Source: Comamonadaceae bacterium (GTDB lineage: Bacteria > Pseudomonadota > Gammaproteobacteria > Burkholderiales > Burkholderiaceae_C). From it: a DNA stretch of 12,246 bases. A program made the position numbers and the translations under genes. Positions 6,053 to 12,246 of this stretch are shown one piece after another (the stretch's first letter is position 1; each line of letters opens with the position of its first letter). The DNA lies in NCBI GenBank assembly GCA_947374505.1, contig CANCCE010000073.1:1-12246 (forward strand), written 5' to 3'. The notes beneath the pieces were generated by a model, which was not told the DNA's origin, made no database searches, and worked only from the letters and a program-made list of their open reading frames with translations.

Positions 6053-7171
6053 ATGACCGTTGCCATTTCTACAGTTGAAGACATCGTCGCCGACATGGCT
6101 GCCGGCAAGATCGTTATCTTGATTGATGAAGAAGACCGCGAAAATGAAGGTGACTTGGTCTTGGCCGCTGACCACGTCACACCCGAAGCCATCAACTTCA
6201 TGGCGCGCTTTGGTCGCGGCCTGATCTGCCTGACGCTGACCAAAGAACGCTGCGAGCGGCTCAAACTGCCGCCTATGGCGCTGCGCAATGGCGACAAAAA
6301 AGGCACCGCCTTCACCGTCTCCATCGAAGCGGCTGAAGGCGTGACCACCGGTATCTCGGCGGCTGACCGCTCCCGCACCGTCGAGGCGGCTGTCGCCAAA
6401 AACGCCCAGGTCGATGACTTGGTGCAGCCCGGCCATATCTTCCCGCTGCAAGCCGTCGACGGCGGCGTGCTGATGCGTGCCGGTCACACTGAAGCCGGTT
6501 GCGACCTCGCCGGCATGGCCGGTTGCACGCCCGCTTCGGTGATCTGCGAGATCATGAATGACGACGGCACCATGGCGCGTTTGCCTGACTTGCTGCTGTT
6601 TGCCGCAGAACACGGCCTCAAAATTGGCACCATCGCCGACTTGATCGAGCACCGCATCCGCAACGAATCACTGATCCAAACCGTCGGCACACGCACACTG
6701 AAAACCGCCTTTGGTGAATTCACCGCCCATGCCTTCAAAGACAAACCCAGCCAAGGTGTGCATCTGGCGCTGGTCAAAGGCAGCTGGCAACCTGAAGAAA
6801 CTGTGGCTGCCCGCGTGCACGAACCGCTGTCGGTCTTCGACGCCCTCGAAGTCGGCCGGACCATGCACTCCTGGAGCCTGGACCAGAGTCTTCAGCACAT
6901 CGCCGACGAAGGCAAAGGGGTGGTTGTGCTGCTCAATTGCGGTGAAAGCGGTGCCCAACTGTTGGCCCAGTTTGAAGGCACAGCACAAGCCAGTCATGCG
7001 CCGACCCGCGGCCGCATGGACTTGCGTTCCTACGGCATCGGCGCGCAGATTTTGCGTGAATGTGGCGTGCGCAAAATGAACCTTCTCGGCACGCCACGCC
7101 GCATGCCCAGCATGACCGGTTACGGGCTTGAGATCGCCGGCTACATCAGCAAGGAGAACCATCGTGTTTGA
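6053..7171 (+). CDS. ribBX: 3,4-dihydroxy-2-butanone 4-phosphate synthase with degenerate GTP cyclohydrolase II-like domain (RibBX)
   Basis: 372 residues from ATG at 6053, two bases after the ribE stop. Residues 1 to about 205 are a complete DHBP synthase: DEEDRENEGD (25-34) binds metal and substrate, and RAGHTEAGCDLA (142-153) completes the active site; it converts ribulose 5-phosphate to the four-carbon unit. The rest is homologous to GTP cyclohydrolase II (RVHEPLSVFDALEVG, GRMDLRSYGIGAQILRECGV, GYGLEIAGY), but the three zinc cysteines expected after RVHEP are absent and the catalytic LRQEGRG segment reads LNCGESG. The known RibBX variant, described in Shewanella oneidensis and common in Proteobacteria, has this layout and lacks cyclohydrolase activity. 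A separate ribA is therefore expected elsewhere. Databases usually label such proteins RibBA. Confidence 0.92.
   Translation: MTVAISTVEDIVADMAAGKIVILIDEEDRENEGDLVLAADHVTPEAINFMARFGRGLICLTLTKERCERLKLPPMALRNGDKKGTAFTVSIEAAEGVTTGISAADRSRTVEAAVAKNAQVDDLVQPGHIFPLQAVDGGVLMRAGHTEAGCDLAGMAGCTPASVICEIMNDDGTMARLPDLLLFAAEHGLKIGTIADLIEHRIRNESLIQTVGTRTLKTAFGEFTAHAFKDKPSQGVHLALVKGSWQPEETVAARVHEPLSVFDALEVGRTMHSWSLDQSLQHIADEGKGVVVLLNCGESGAQLLAQFEGTAQASHAPTRGRMDLRSYGIGAQILRECGVRKMNLLGTPRRMPSMTGYGLEIAGYISKENHRV
7151..7156 (+). promoter_or_regulatory. Shine-Dalgarno sequence of ribH
   Basis: AAGGAG inside the end of ribBX, 7 bp before the GTG at 7164. It decides the ribH start in favour of this GTG over the upstream in-frame ATG at 7128, which would add 12 residues unlike the family. 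Confidence 0.8.
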
Positions 7172-7628
7172 AGCAGACAAAGGCCAAGTCGGCCCACTCA
7201 ACGGCCAGCAACTGTCGATCGGCATCGTGCAGGCGCGATTCAACGAAAGCATCACCCACACGCTGGCGGTGGCCTGCATCGCCGAGCTGCAACGACATGG
7301 TGTCGACGCCGCCAATATTCACCATGTCACCGTCCCCGGTGCGCTTGAAATACCGGTGGCCTTGCAAGCCATGGCCGAGACCGAAAACTATGATGCCTTG
7401 ATCGCGCTGGGCTGCATCATCCGCGGCGAGACCTATCACTTTGAGCTGGTCGCCAACGAGAGCGGCGCTGCCGTGACACGCTTGGCGCTGGACTATCAAA
7501 TTCCCATTGCCAATGCGATTCTGACCACTGAGAATGTCGCCCAAGCCGAAGCCAGGCAAGTCGAAAAAGGCCGTGACGCCGCCCGTGTCGCCATTGAAAT
7601 GGCCAACCTGCTCGACGCTATTTCCTGA
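7164..7628 (+). CDS. ribH: 6,7-dimethyl-8-ribityllumazine synthase
   Basis: 154 residues, typical of the family, starting at GTG with AAGGAG upstream and overlapping the ribBX end by 8 bases, so translation is probably coupled. It condenses the RibBX product with 5-amino-6-ribitylaminouracil to form lumazine, the substrate of RibE, and usually assembles into pentamers or 60-subunit shells. Visible signature segments are GIVQARFNESIT (Phe26 and Asn27 in the substrate pocket), VPGALEIPVALQAMA, ALGCIIRGETYHFE with the catalytic His92, and AILTTENVAQAEAR. All active-site segments are intact. nusB follows 9 bp later, as in many Proteobacteria. Confidence 0.96.
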   Translation: MFEADKGQVGPLNGQQLSIGIVQARFNESITHTLAVACIAELQRHGVDAANIHHVTVPGALEIPVALQAMAETENYDALIALGCIIRGETYHFELVANESGAAVTRLALDYQIPIANAILTTENVAQAEARQVEKGRDAARVAIEMANLLDAIS

Positions 7629-7637
7629 ACAAAAGAC

Positions 7638-8144
7638 ATGACCACCGCATCCAAACGCCCCCCACAGACCCGCACCGGCCTGACCGATACCGGCGTCAAA
7701 AAAGCCGCCGACAAATCAGCCCGTACCCGCGCCCGCGAATTTGCCTTGCAGGCGCTGTACCAATTTCTGGTGGGCGGCAACGAAGCTGCACCCATCGACG
7801 CCTTCACGCGCGACTTGGTTGGTTTTCACAAAGCTGATTCAGTCCATTACGACGCCCTGCTGCACGGTTGCATTGAAGGTGCTGCGAGTCTCGACGCATT
7901 GATCCTGCCGCTGCTCGACCGCAAAATGAACGAGATCTCTCCGGTGGAGCACGCCGTGTTGTGGATCGGTGCTTATGAATTCAAGCAATGCCCCGATGTG
8001 CCCTGGCGCGTCGTCATCAACGAATGCATCGAACTGGCCAAAGCCTTTGGCGGCACCGACGGCCACAAGTGGGTCAACGGCGTGCTGAATCAACTTGCAC
8101 CGACCCTGCGCCAAGCCGAAGTCGCCGGCGACAAAGCCCGCTAA
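7638..8144 (+). CDS. nusB: Transcription antitermination factor NusB
   Basis: 168 residues. NusB binds boxA RNA together with NusE (ribosomal protein S10) and supports antitermination in rRNA operons. The all-helical domain begins at about residue 28 with ARTRAREFALQALYQFL, and the diagnostic C-terminal half reads LDRKMNEISPVEHAVLWIGA followed by WRVVINECIELAKAFGG and KWVNGVLNQLAP. About 25 lysine/arginine- and threonine-rich residues precede the domain, making the protein longer than E. coli NusB (139 residues); basic tails of this kind are common in beta-proteobacterial NusB. ATG at 7638 lies 9 bp after ribH, consistent with one rib-nusB transcript. The ribosome binding site is weak (AAAAGAC). 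Confidence 0.95.
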   Translation: MTTASKRPPQTRTGLTDTGVKKAADKSARTRAREFALQALYQFLVGGNEAAPIDAFTRDLVGFHKADSVHYDALLHGCIEGAASLDALILPLLDRKMNEISPVEHAVLWIGAYEFKQCPDVPWRVVINECIELAKAFGGTDGHKWVNGVLNQLAPTLRQAEVAGDKAR

Positions 8145-8169
8145 CAAGCGAAGCAAGCCAAGCGCACCC

Positions 8170-9390
8170 ATGCGAATTTCCCAGCGTGCCCAACGCATTG
8201 AGCCTTTCTATGTGATGGAGGTGGCTAAAGCGGCCTCCGAGTTGGCGCAGCAATTCGCCAACACCAGCCAGCCGATGATTTTTTTGAACATTGGCGAGCC
8301 TGACTTCAGCGCTCCGCCGCTGGTGCAAGAAGCGGCAGCACGCGCCATCTCGCAAGGCAACACGCAGTACACGGCAGCCACCGGCCTGCCCGCGCTACGC
8401 AAAAAAATCAGTGACTGGTATGCCTCGCGCTTTCAGGCTGAGGTCGCGCCCAGCCGCATCATCATCACTGCGGGGGCATCGGCGGCATTGCACTTGGCTT
8501 GCCTTGCGCTGATTGAAGCCGGCGACGAGATCCTCATGCCGGACCCGAGCTACCCTTGCAACCAGCATTTTGTCGGCGCGGCTGACGGCCGCTCGACGCT
8601 GATCCCCACCACCGCCGCTGAACGCTTTCAGCTCACGGCCGACAAGGTCGCGCAAGCTTGGGGGCCGGACACCCGTGGCGTCATGCTCGCCTCGCCGTCC
8701 AACCCGACCGGCACCTCCATCGCGCCCGACGAGTTGCAGCGCCTGCACCACTTGGTGCACAGCCGCGGCGGCATCACCCTGATCGACGAGATTTATCTCG
8801 GCCTCAGCTACGACGACCACTTTGGCCACAGCGCGCTGGCCATGCCGGGTGACTTGGGCCAGAGCGTCATCAGCATCAACAGCTTCAGCAAGTACTTCAA
8901 CATGACCGGCTGGCGACTCGGCTGGCTGGTGGTGCCCGAAGCGCTGGTGCCGGTGATTGAGCGCATGGCGCAAAACCTGTTCATCTGCCCCAGCACGGTG
9001 GCGCAACACGCCGCCCTCGCCTGCTTTGAGCCCGAGAGCTTGGCCGAATACGAATGCCGCCGCGCTGAATTCAAAGCCCGACGTGACTACTTCATCCCTG
9101 AGCTGAACCGGCTCGGTTTGACGGTCCCGGTCATGCCCGACGGCGCTTTTTACGCTTACGCCGACTGCACCCAGGCCGCGCAAAAATTCGGTGTTCGCCC
9201 AGGCCAGCTGGATGGCACCGGCGGCAGCTGGGACTTCGCCTTTGAGCTGATGCAGCGCGCGCACCTCGCAGTAGCGCCGGGCCGCGACTTCGGCCGGGTC
9301 GCGCCCGACAAGTTCATCCGCTTCTCCACCGCCAGCTCGATGGCGCACCTCAAAGAAGCCGTTGCACGACTGGAGGCTGTTCTTGGTTAA
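8170..9390 (+). CDS. PLP-dependent aminotransferase, class I/II (substrate unknown)
   Basis: 406 residues from ATG at 8170, which gives MRISQRAQRIEPFYVMEV, a usual start for this group; the frame is open back to 8095 but those codons lie inside nusB. Fold-type I aminotransferase features are complete: NIGEPDF (40-46), YTAATGLPALRKKI, ASPSNPTG with Asn178, DEIYLGLSY with Asp206 and Tyr209, SFSKYFNMTGWRLGW with the PLP lysine at 241, and RFSTA with the substrate-carboxylate arginine at 384. The group contains aspartate-, alanine- and aromatic-type enzymes; the sequence as I can read it does not show which amino acid is used. It lies 25 bp after nusB on the same strand without a clear ribosome binding site. 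A GC-rich repeat follows the stop. Confidence 0.93.
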   Translation: MRISQRAQRIEPFYVMEVAKAASELAQQFANTSQPMIFLNIGEPDFSAPPLVQEAAARAISQGNTQYTAATGLPALRKKISDWYASRFQAEVAPSRIIITAGASAALHLACLALIEAGDEILMPDPSYPCNQHFVGAADGRSTLIPTTAAERFQLTADKVAQAWGPDTRGVMLASPSNPTGTSIAPDELQRLHHLVHSRGGITLIDEIYLGLSYDDHFGHSALAMPGDLGQSVISINSFSKYFNMTGWRLGWLVVPEALVPVIERMAQNLFICPSTVAQHAALACFEPESLAEYECRRAEFKARRDYFIPELNRLGLTVPVMPDGAFYAYADCTQAAQKFGVRPGQLDGTGGSWDFAFELMQRAHLAVAPGRDFGRVAPDKFIRFSTASSMAHLKEAVARLEAVLG

Positions 9391-9408
9391 CCCAACGAAT
9401 GTTTTCCC

Positions 9409-9481
9409 GCCGGGCCGCCCCAAGGGAAAATGCGCTCCCTCGGGGGGCAGCGAAGCACACGCAGTGGCGAGCGTGGGGGCC
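9409..9481 (+). repeat. GC-rich dispersed repeat (Comamonadaceae type) with stem-loops
   Basis: This stretch (CCGGGCCGCCCCAAGG, then CTCCCTCGGGGGGCAGCGA, then GCGAGCGTGGGGGCC) is very close to a short intergenic repeat I recognise from many Comamonadaceae genomes; that is memory, not a search. It folds: GCTCCC (9434-9439) pairs with GGGGGC (9443-9448) around a three-base loop with one G-T pair, and GCCCC (9417-9421) can pair with GGGGC (9476-9480) to close the whole element. It lies between the aminotransferase stop at 9390 and the body of ybgC. All plausible ybgC start codons fall in it or upstream of it. No T-run follows, so a classic terminator role is doubtful. Confidence 0.65.
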
Positions 9482-9904
9482 ACATTCCGGTGGCCGATAC
9501 GGGTTTATTGGGAAGACACCGACGCCGGTGGCATCGTCTTTTACGCCAACTACCTGAAGTTTTTTGAACGCAGCCGGACCGAGTGGCTGCGCTCGCTCGG
9601 CATTGAACAACATGCCCTGCGCGAGCAAACCGGCGGCATGTTCATCGTCAGCGAAACCAGTGTTCGTTACCTGCAACCCTCACGACTCGACGACGAACTG
9701 ATTGTTACGGCTCAGCTGCAAGAAAGAGGCCGCGCTTCTTTGATAATCAGTCAGCAGGTATTTCTAAAAAACAAAGCAATGGCCGAGTCACCGACCACGC
9801 TGCTGTGCGAGGCTAAGATCCGGATCGGCTGGGTCGAAGCCGGCAGCCTCAAACCCTCACGCATCCCCACGCACATTTTGGACAGCTTGGAGCTCCACTC
9901 ATGA
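9473..9904 (+). CDS. ybgC: Tol-Pal-associated acyl-CoA thioesterase YbgC
   Basis: 143 residues if started at GTG 9473 (MGATFRWPIRVYWEDTD). It is a hotdog-fold 4-hydroxybenzoyl-CoA-type thioesterase. The signature is YWEDTDAGGIVFYANYLKFF followed by ERSRTEWLR, with the catalytic Asp in DTDAG; MFIVSETSVRYLQPSRLDDE and CEAKIRIGWV fit the family. In E. coli, YbgC hydrolyses acyl-CoA thioesters and is encoded next to tolQ, as here. The start is doubtful: no in-frame start codon lies between 9476 and the signature, so translation must begin at GTG 9473, GTG 9464 or further upstream (in-frame TTG at 9362, overlapping the aminotransferase), all within or before the repeat. No good ribosome binding site is seen. 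The stop overlaps the tolQ start (ATGA). Confidence 0.92.
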   Translation: MGATFRWPIRVYWEDTDAGGIVFYANYLKFFERSRTEWLRSLGIEQHALREQTGGMFIVSETSVRYLQPSRLDDELIVTAQLQERGRASLIISQQVFLKNKAMAESPTTLLCEAKIRIGWVEAGSLKPSRIPTHILDSLELHS

Positions 9905-10590
9905 ATGATATGTCGATCGTCAGTTTAATTTTGCACGCCAGCTGGGTCGTGCAAGCGGTGGTGGTCTTGCTGCTGGGCATTTCCATTTCCAGCTGGGCGG
10001 CCATCTTTCGAAAGATCGGCTCTCTGCGTCGCGTGGCGGCGCTCAATGATGAGTTTGACCGCGAGTTTTGGTCGGGCACCAGTTTGAATGAACTGTTTGC
10101 CGCCGCTACCCAGAACGCTCACGGCTCTGGTCCGATGGAGCGCATATTTGCCAGCGGCATGCGCGAATACCAAAAGCTGCGTGAGCGCCGGGTGGTCGAC
10201 CCGGGCGCCCTGCTCGACGGTGCCCGCCGCGCCATGCGTGCCAGCTACCAACGTGAGATGGACGGGATTGAGTCCAATCTGTCCTTCCTCGCCACGGTCG
10301 GCTCGGTCTCGCCGTATGTCGGATTGTTCGGGACGGTCTGGGGCATCATGCACGCCTTCACCGGCTTGGCCGCGCTCGAGCAAGTGACCCTGTCAACCGT
10401 CGCCCCCGGCATTGCCGAGGCACTGGTGGCCACGGCCATTGCCTTGTTCGCAGCCATTCCAGCCGTCGTTGCCTACAACCGCTTTGCCCACGACATTGAC
10501 CGAATTGCCAACAAATTGGAAACCTTCATTGAAGAGTTCTCCAACATCTTGCAGCGCAATTTGGGCGCACAGTCGGCCTCGGGCCACTGA
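9901..10590 (+). CDS. tolQ: Tol-Pal system proton channel subunit TolQ
   Basis: 229 residues, starting at ATG 9901 within the ATGA overlap with ybgC and preceded by GGAG at 9889-9892. TolQ is an inner-membrane protein of the MotA/TolQ/ExbB family; with TolR it uses the proton gradient to energise TolA during cell-envelope constriction. Three membrane segments are visible: about 13-35, about 126-152 (NLSFLATVGSVSPYVGLFGT, then VWGIM) and about 168-192 (APGIAEALVATAIALFAAIP). The large cytoplasmic loop between the first two contains MREYQKLRERR. The GLFGTVWGI and PGIAEAL motifs are intact. tolR starts 20 bp downstream. Gene order separates it from the related ExbB. Confidence 0.96.
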   Translation: MNDMSIVSLILHASWVVQAVVVLLLGISISSWAAIFRKIGSLRRVAALNDEFDREFWSGTSLNELFAAATQNAHGSGPMERIFASGMREYQKLRERRVVDPGALLDGARRAMRASYQREMDGIESNLSFLATVGSVSPYVGLFGTVWGIMHAFTGLAALEQVTLSTVAPGIAEALVATAIALFAAIPAVVAYNRFAHDIDRIANKLETFIEEFSNILQRNLGAQSASGH

Positions 10591-10610
10591 GCACAGCCCA
10601 GATCAACGAT

Positions 10611-11045
10611 ATGCCAGCCATCAATTCCCGCGGCCGTGGACGCCGCACCATCAGCGAAATCAACATGGTGCCCTTCATCGACGTGATGCTGGTGCTGCTC
10701 ATCATCTTCATGGTGACCGCGCCGCTGATCACGCCCAGCATGATTGCGTTGCCGCGCGTCAGCAAAGCGCCAGGCCAACCGCCCAAGCCCATCCAAATAC
10801 AAATCGACAAGGACGAGAAAATCCAGATCACCGAATCTGGCGGCAAGCCCTTGAGCATTGCCTTGGCTGAAGTCGGCAGCACCGTGAAGCGCCTGCAGCC
10901 GGCCGTGCCGCAAGGCGAGCAAGCCACACCCGTCGTCATCAGCGCGGACAAATCCATCAAGTACGAAACCGTGGTGAAGGTCATGGACGCGCTGCAACGC
11001 GCCGACGTCCAACGTGTAGGCCTGTCAGTTCAGACAGGCCATTGA
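10611..11045 (+). CDS. tolR: Tol-Pal system protein TolR
   Basis: 144 residues of the ExbD/TolR family. A short cytoplasmic N-terminus (RGRGRRTISEINMVPFID) leads into the single membrane helix at about 20-42. Asp24 in PFIDVMLVLLIIFMV corresponds to the proton-pathway aspartate of the family. The periplasmic domain follows from about residue 45 with IQIQIDKDEKIQI and ends KVMDALQRADVQRVGL. It pairs with TolQ in the motor that drives TolA. The start ATG is 20 bp after the tolQ stop, with only a weak ribosome binding site. A perfect 8-bp stem-loop lies in the last codons of the gene. Confidence 0.96.
   Translation: MPAINSRGRGRRTISEINMVPFIDVMLVLLIIFMVTAPLITPSMIALPRVSKAPGQPPKPIQIQIDKDEKIQITESGGKPLSIALAEVGSTVKRLQPAVPQGEQATPVVISADKSIKYETVVKVMDALQRADVQRVGLSVQTGH
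11019..11040 (+). terminator. Stem-loop at the 3' end of tolR (possible attenuator or processing site)
   Basis: GGCCTGTC (11019-11026), loop AGTTCA, GACAGGCC (11033-11040): a perfect 8-bp stem lying inside the last tolR codons, just before its TGA at 11043-11045. The following bases, ATTGAGTTTGTTG, are T-rich but not a clean T-run. Because tolA follows 52 bp later on the same strand, this is more likely a partial terminator or an mRNA-stabilising hairpin than the end of the operon. Confidence 0.4.
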
Positions 11046-11097
11046 GTTTGTTGAAATCCACAACGTCCCCTTTCAAGTTGATCTGAGCTGAACCACC

Positions 11098-12018
11098 ATG
11101 CCCAGCACTGATGACCGCCTAGACCTCATTCCCCGCGACGAACCGGGGGCGCTGCGCTCGTTTTTATTCGCATTGGTGGTCCATCTTTTGCTGGCGGCTG
11201 CCCTGACTTGGGGCGTGAGTTGGAAGAGCAACGACCCGACGGTTTCGTTTGAAGCCGAACTGGTGTCTAACGTGCAACAAGAGGCTGCACCGGCGCTTGA
11301 AGCACCGCCTCCGCCGCCCCCTACGCCGCCAGCGCCTGAGCCAGAACCGGTTGCTGTGCCGACCCCAGCCCCGCCACCGCCGGCCAAAGTCGAAGCGGCA
11401 CCTGACCCGGACATCGCTTTAGAACGCGAGAAGAAGCGCAAGAAAAAAGAAGCCGAAGACAAAAAAACAGCGCTGGCGTTGGCGGAAAAAGCCGACAAGG
11501 CGGCCAAAGAAAAGGCCGACAAGGTAGAAAAAGTCCTGAAAGAAAAAGAACTTGCAAAGGCCAAAGCCAAGGCCGCTGCACAAGCCAAACTCGAGGCAAA
11601 AAAGCTGGAAGCACAGAAAGAGCAGGAGGCCAAAAAGCAAGCCGCTGCCGATGCCAAATTCCGCAAAGACAACATTGCCCGCATGAACGCCCTGGCGGGG
11701 GCCACCGGTGCGCCAGAGGCTAAGGGCAGTGCATTGCAATCCAGCGGACCATCGGCCAGCTACGGCGGAAAAGTCCGCGCCAAGGTCAAGCCCAACGTGA
11801 TCTTCACCGAAGACATCATCGGCAATCCGGTGGCAGAAGTTGAAGTGCGCACCACACTCGATGGCACCATCACCAGCCAGCGACTGGTCAAATCGAGCGG
11901 CAACAAAGCGTGGGACGACGCCGTCATCACCGCCATCGTCCGCACTGTCACCATGCCGCGCGACACCGATGGACGCGTGCCAACGCCGATGATTATTGAG
12001 TTCCGGCCGAAAGACTGA
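11098..12018 (+). CDS. tolA: Cell envelope integrity protein TolA
   Basis: 306 residues. TolA spans the periplasm, linking TolQR to TolB/Pal at the outer membrane. Domain I is a short cytoplasmic tail plus membrane helix at about 21-42 containing His29, the position expected to contact TolQR. A proline-rich hinge follows (about 69-97, with runs of five or more prolines). Domain II is a Lys/Ala/Glu-rich helix from about 108 to 192 with AEKADKAAKEKADKVEKV repeats, likely a long helical rod. The C-terminal TonB/TolA-type domain (about 221-306) has GNPVAEVEVRTTLDGTI, KAWDDAVITAI and ends PMIIEFRPKD. ATG at 11098 is preceded by GAGCTGAACCACC, a weak site. tolB and pal would normally follow, but the next gene runs the other way 3 bp beyond the stop. 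Confidence 0.95.
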   Translation: MPSTDDRLDLIPRDEPGALRSFLFALVVHLLLAAALTWGVSWKSNDPTVSFEAELVSNVQQEAAPALEAPPPPPPTPPAPEPEPVAVPTPAPPPPAKVEAAPDPDIALEREKKRKKKEAEDKKTALALAEKADKAAKEKADKVEKVLKEKELAKAKAKAAAQAKLEAKKLEAQKEQEAKKQAAADAKFRKDNIARMNALAGATGAPEAKGSALQSSGPSASYGGKVRAKVKPNVIFTEDIIGNPVAEVEVRTTLDGTITSQRLVKSSGNKAWDDAVITAIVRTVTMPRDTDGRVPTPMIIEFRPKD

Positions 12019-12021
12019 CCC

Positions 12022-12246
12022 TTACTCCGCCTGCAAACCCGCAGTCGCAACTGCCCGTCGATTGATGTCGATGTCCCGCGTCAAGTAAGCCCTAAATCCT
12101 TCTGGCGAGGAAGCCTGCGACACGGCCCCGTTCAGCTCAAACGCCTTGTGCACTTCAGGACGCTGCAACGCCACTGCCATGGTCTTCGACAACAGTTCGA
12201 CCACCGCTGCAGGCACGCCTTTGGGCGCCATCAAACCAATCCAGCT
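12022..12246 (-). CDS. Bug/TctC-family tripartite tricarboxylate transporter substrate-binding protein, C-terminal end
   Basis: Only the last 74 residues are inside the window; the frame is open through the right edge, so the gene starts beyond 12246. The visible part begins SWIGLMAPKGVPAAVVELLS, the conserved segment near the end of Bug-family periplasmic binding proteins, followed by LQRPEVHKAFELNGA, EGFRAYLTRDID and the terminal VATAGLQAE. These proteins capture organic acids or related solutes for TTT transporters or signalling, and exist in tens to hundreds of copies in Burkholderiales. The ligand cannot be read from this piece. Its TAA at 12024-12022 faces the tolA stop with 3 bp between. 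Confidence 0.85.
   Translation of the reverse strand, partial: SWIGLMAPKGVPAAVVELLSKTMAVALQRPEVHKAFELNGAVSQASSPEGFRAYLTRDIDINRRAVATAGLQAE

Noticed and set aside
6011..7315. Two minus-strand frames (6011-6652 and 6668-7315) opposite ribBX and ribH
   Set aside because: Both are shadows of well-conserved riboflavin genes; no start signals or known domains.
8279..8285. Run of seven T in the aminotransferase gene as a phase-variation tract
   Set aside because: Too short to be a convincing slippage tract, and the codons (Ile-Phe-Leu) fit the conserved segment before NIGEPDF.
9391..9481. Rho-independent terminator after the aminotransferase
   Set aside because: The GC-rich stem is not followed by a T-run; the block resembles a dispersed repeat and runs into the ybgC coding region.
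8395..9483. Long minus-strand open frame of 362 codons opposite the aminotransferase
   Set aside because: The plus strand encodes a complete aminotransferase with all catalytic residues; the antisense translation has no recognisable domain and is a by-product of GC-rich codon use.
11290..11400. Proline-codon repeats in tolA as a microsatellite or assembly problem
   Set aside because: A proline-rich hinge between the membrane anchor and the helical rod is common in TolA/TonB-type proteins, and the frame stays intact.

Overview
This window looks like ordinary chromosome from a betaproteobacterium of the order Burkholderiales, most likely the family Comamonadaceae (Rhodoferax/Polaromonas-like). 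The evidence is the gene content and order, the moderately high GC content, a RibBX-type riboflavin enzyme, a Bug-family transporter binding protein, and a GC-rich dispersed repeat of a type I associate with Comamonadaceae. The genus cannot be fixed from the sequence alone. No phage, transposase, CRISPR array, tRNA or rRNA is visible. There is no gene-free stretch longer than 300 bases; the longest are the roughly 98-bp fimT/ribD divergent region, the 85-bp ribD-ribE gap and the roughly 82-bp repeat before ybgC.

Layout. (1) 1-1024, plus strand: the 3' part of glyA (serine hydroxymethyltransferase), then nrdR (repressor of ribonucleotide reductase genes). (2) 1045-4133, minus strand: a compact five-gene set of type IV pilus minor pilins, transcribed fimT-pilV-pilW-pilX-pilE, with overlapping or nearly touching ends. 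The adhesin/tip gene pilY1, often found between pilX and pilE, is absent. (3) 4134-4231: an AT-rich divergent intergenic region with a perfect 14-bp palindrome. (4) 4232-8144, plus strand: the riboflavin cluster ribD-ribE-ribBX-ribH followed by nusB. The second half of the RibB protein resembles GTP cyclohydrolase II but has lost its zinc cysteines, so the first committed step must be supplied by a ribA elsewhere. (5) 8170-9390: a class I/II PLP-dependent aminotransferase. (6) 9391-9481: a GC-rich, stem-forming repeat that appears to supply the start codon of the next gene. (7) 9473-12018, plus strand: ybgC-tolQ-tolR-tolA, the inner-membrane half of the Tol-Pal envelope system. tolB and pal do not follow. 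(8) 12022-12246, minus strand: the C-terminal end of a Bug/TctC-type solute-binding protein, converging on tolA with only 3 bp between stop codons.

How the pieces fit. nrdR, the rib genes and nusB form a familiar neighbourhood in many Proteobacteria; here the oppositely oriented pilin cluster sits between nrdR and ribD. RibD, RibBX, RibH and RibE together give every step from the GTP cyclohydrolase product to riboflavin, apart from an unassigned dephosphorylation. TolQ/TolR form the proton-driven motor that acts through TolA, with YbgC as the usual accompanying thioesterase. I do not see a clearly new system. The points most worth checking are the repeat-derived ybgC start, the missing pilY1, the degenerate RibBX domain, the missing tolB-pal and the palindrome in the fimT/ribD region.
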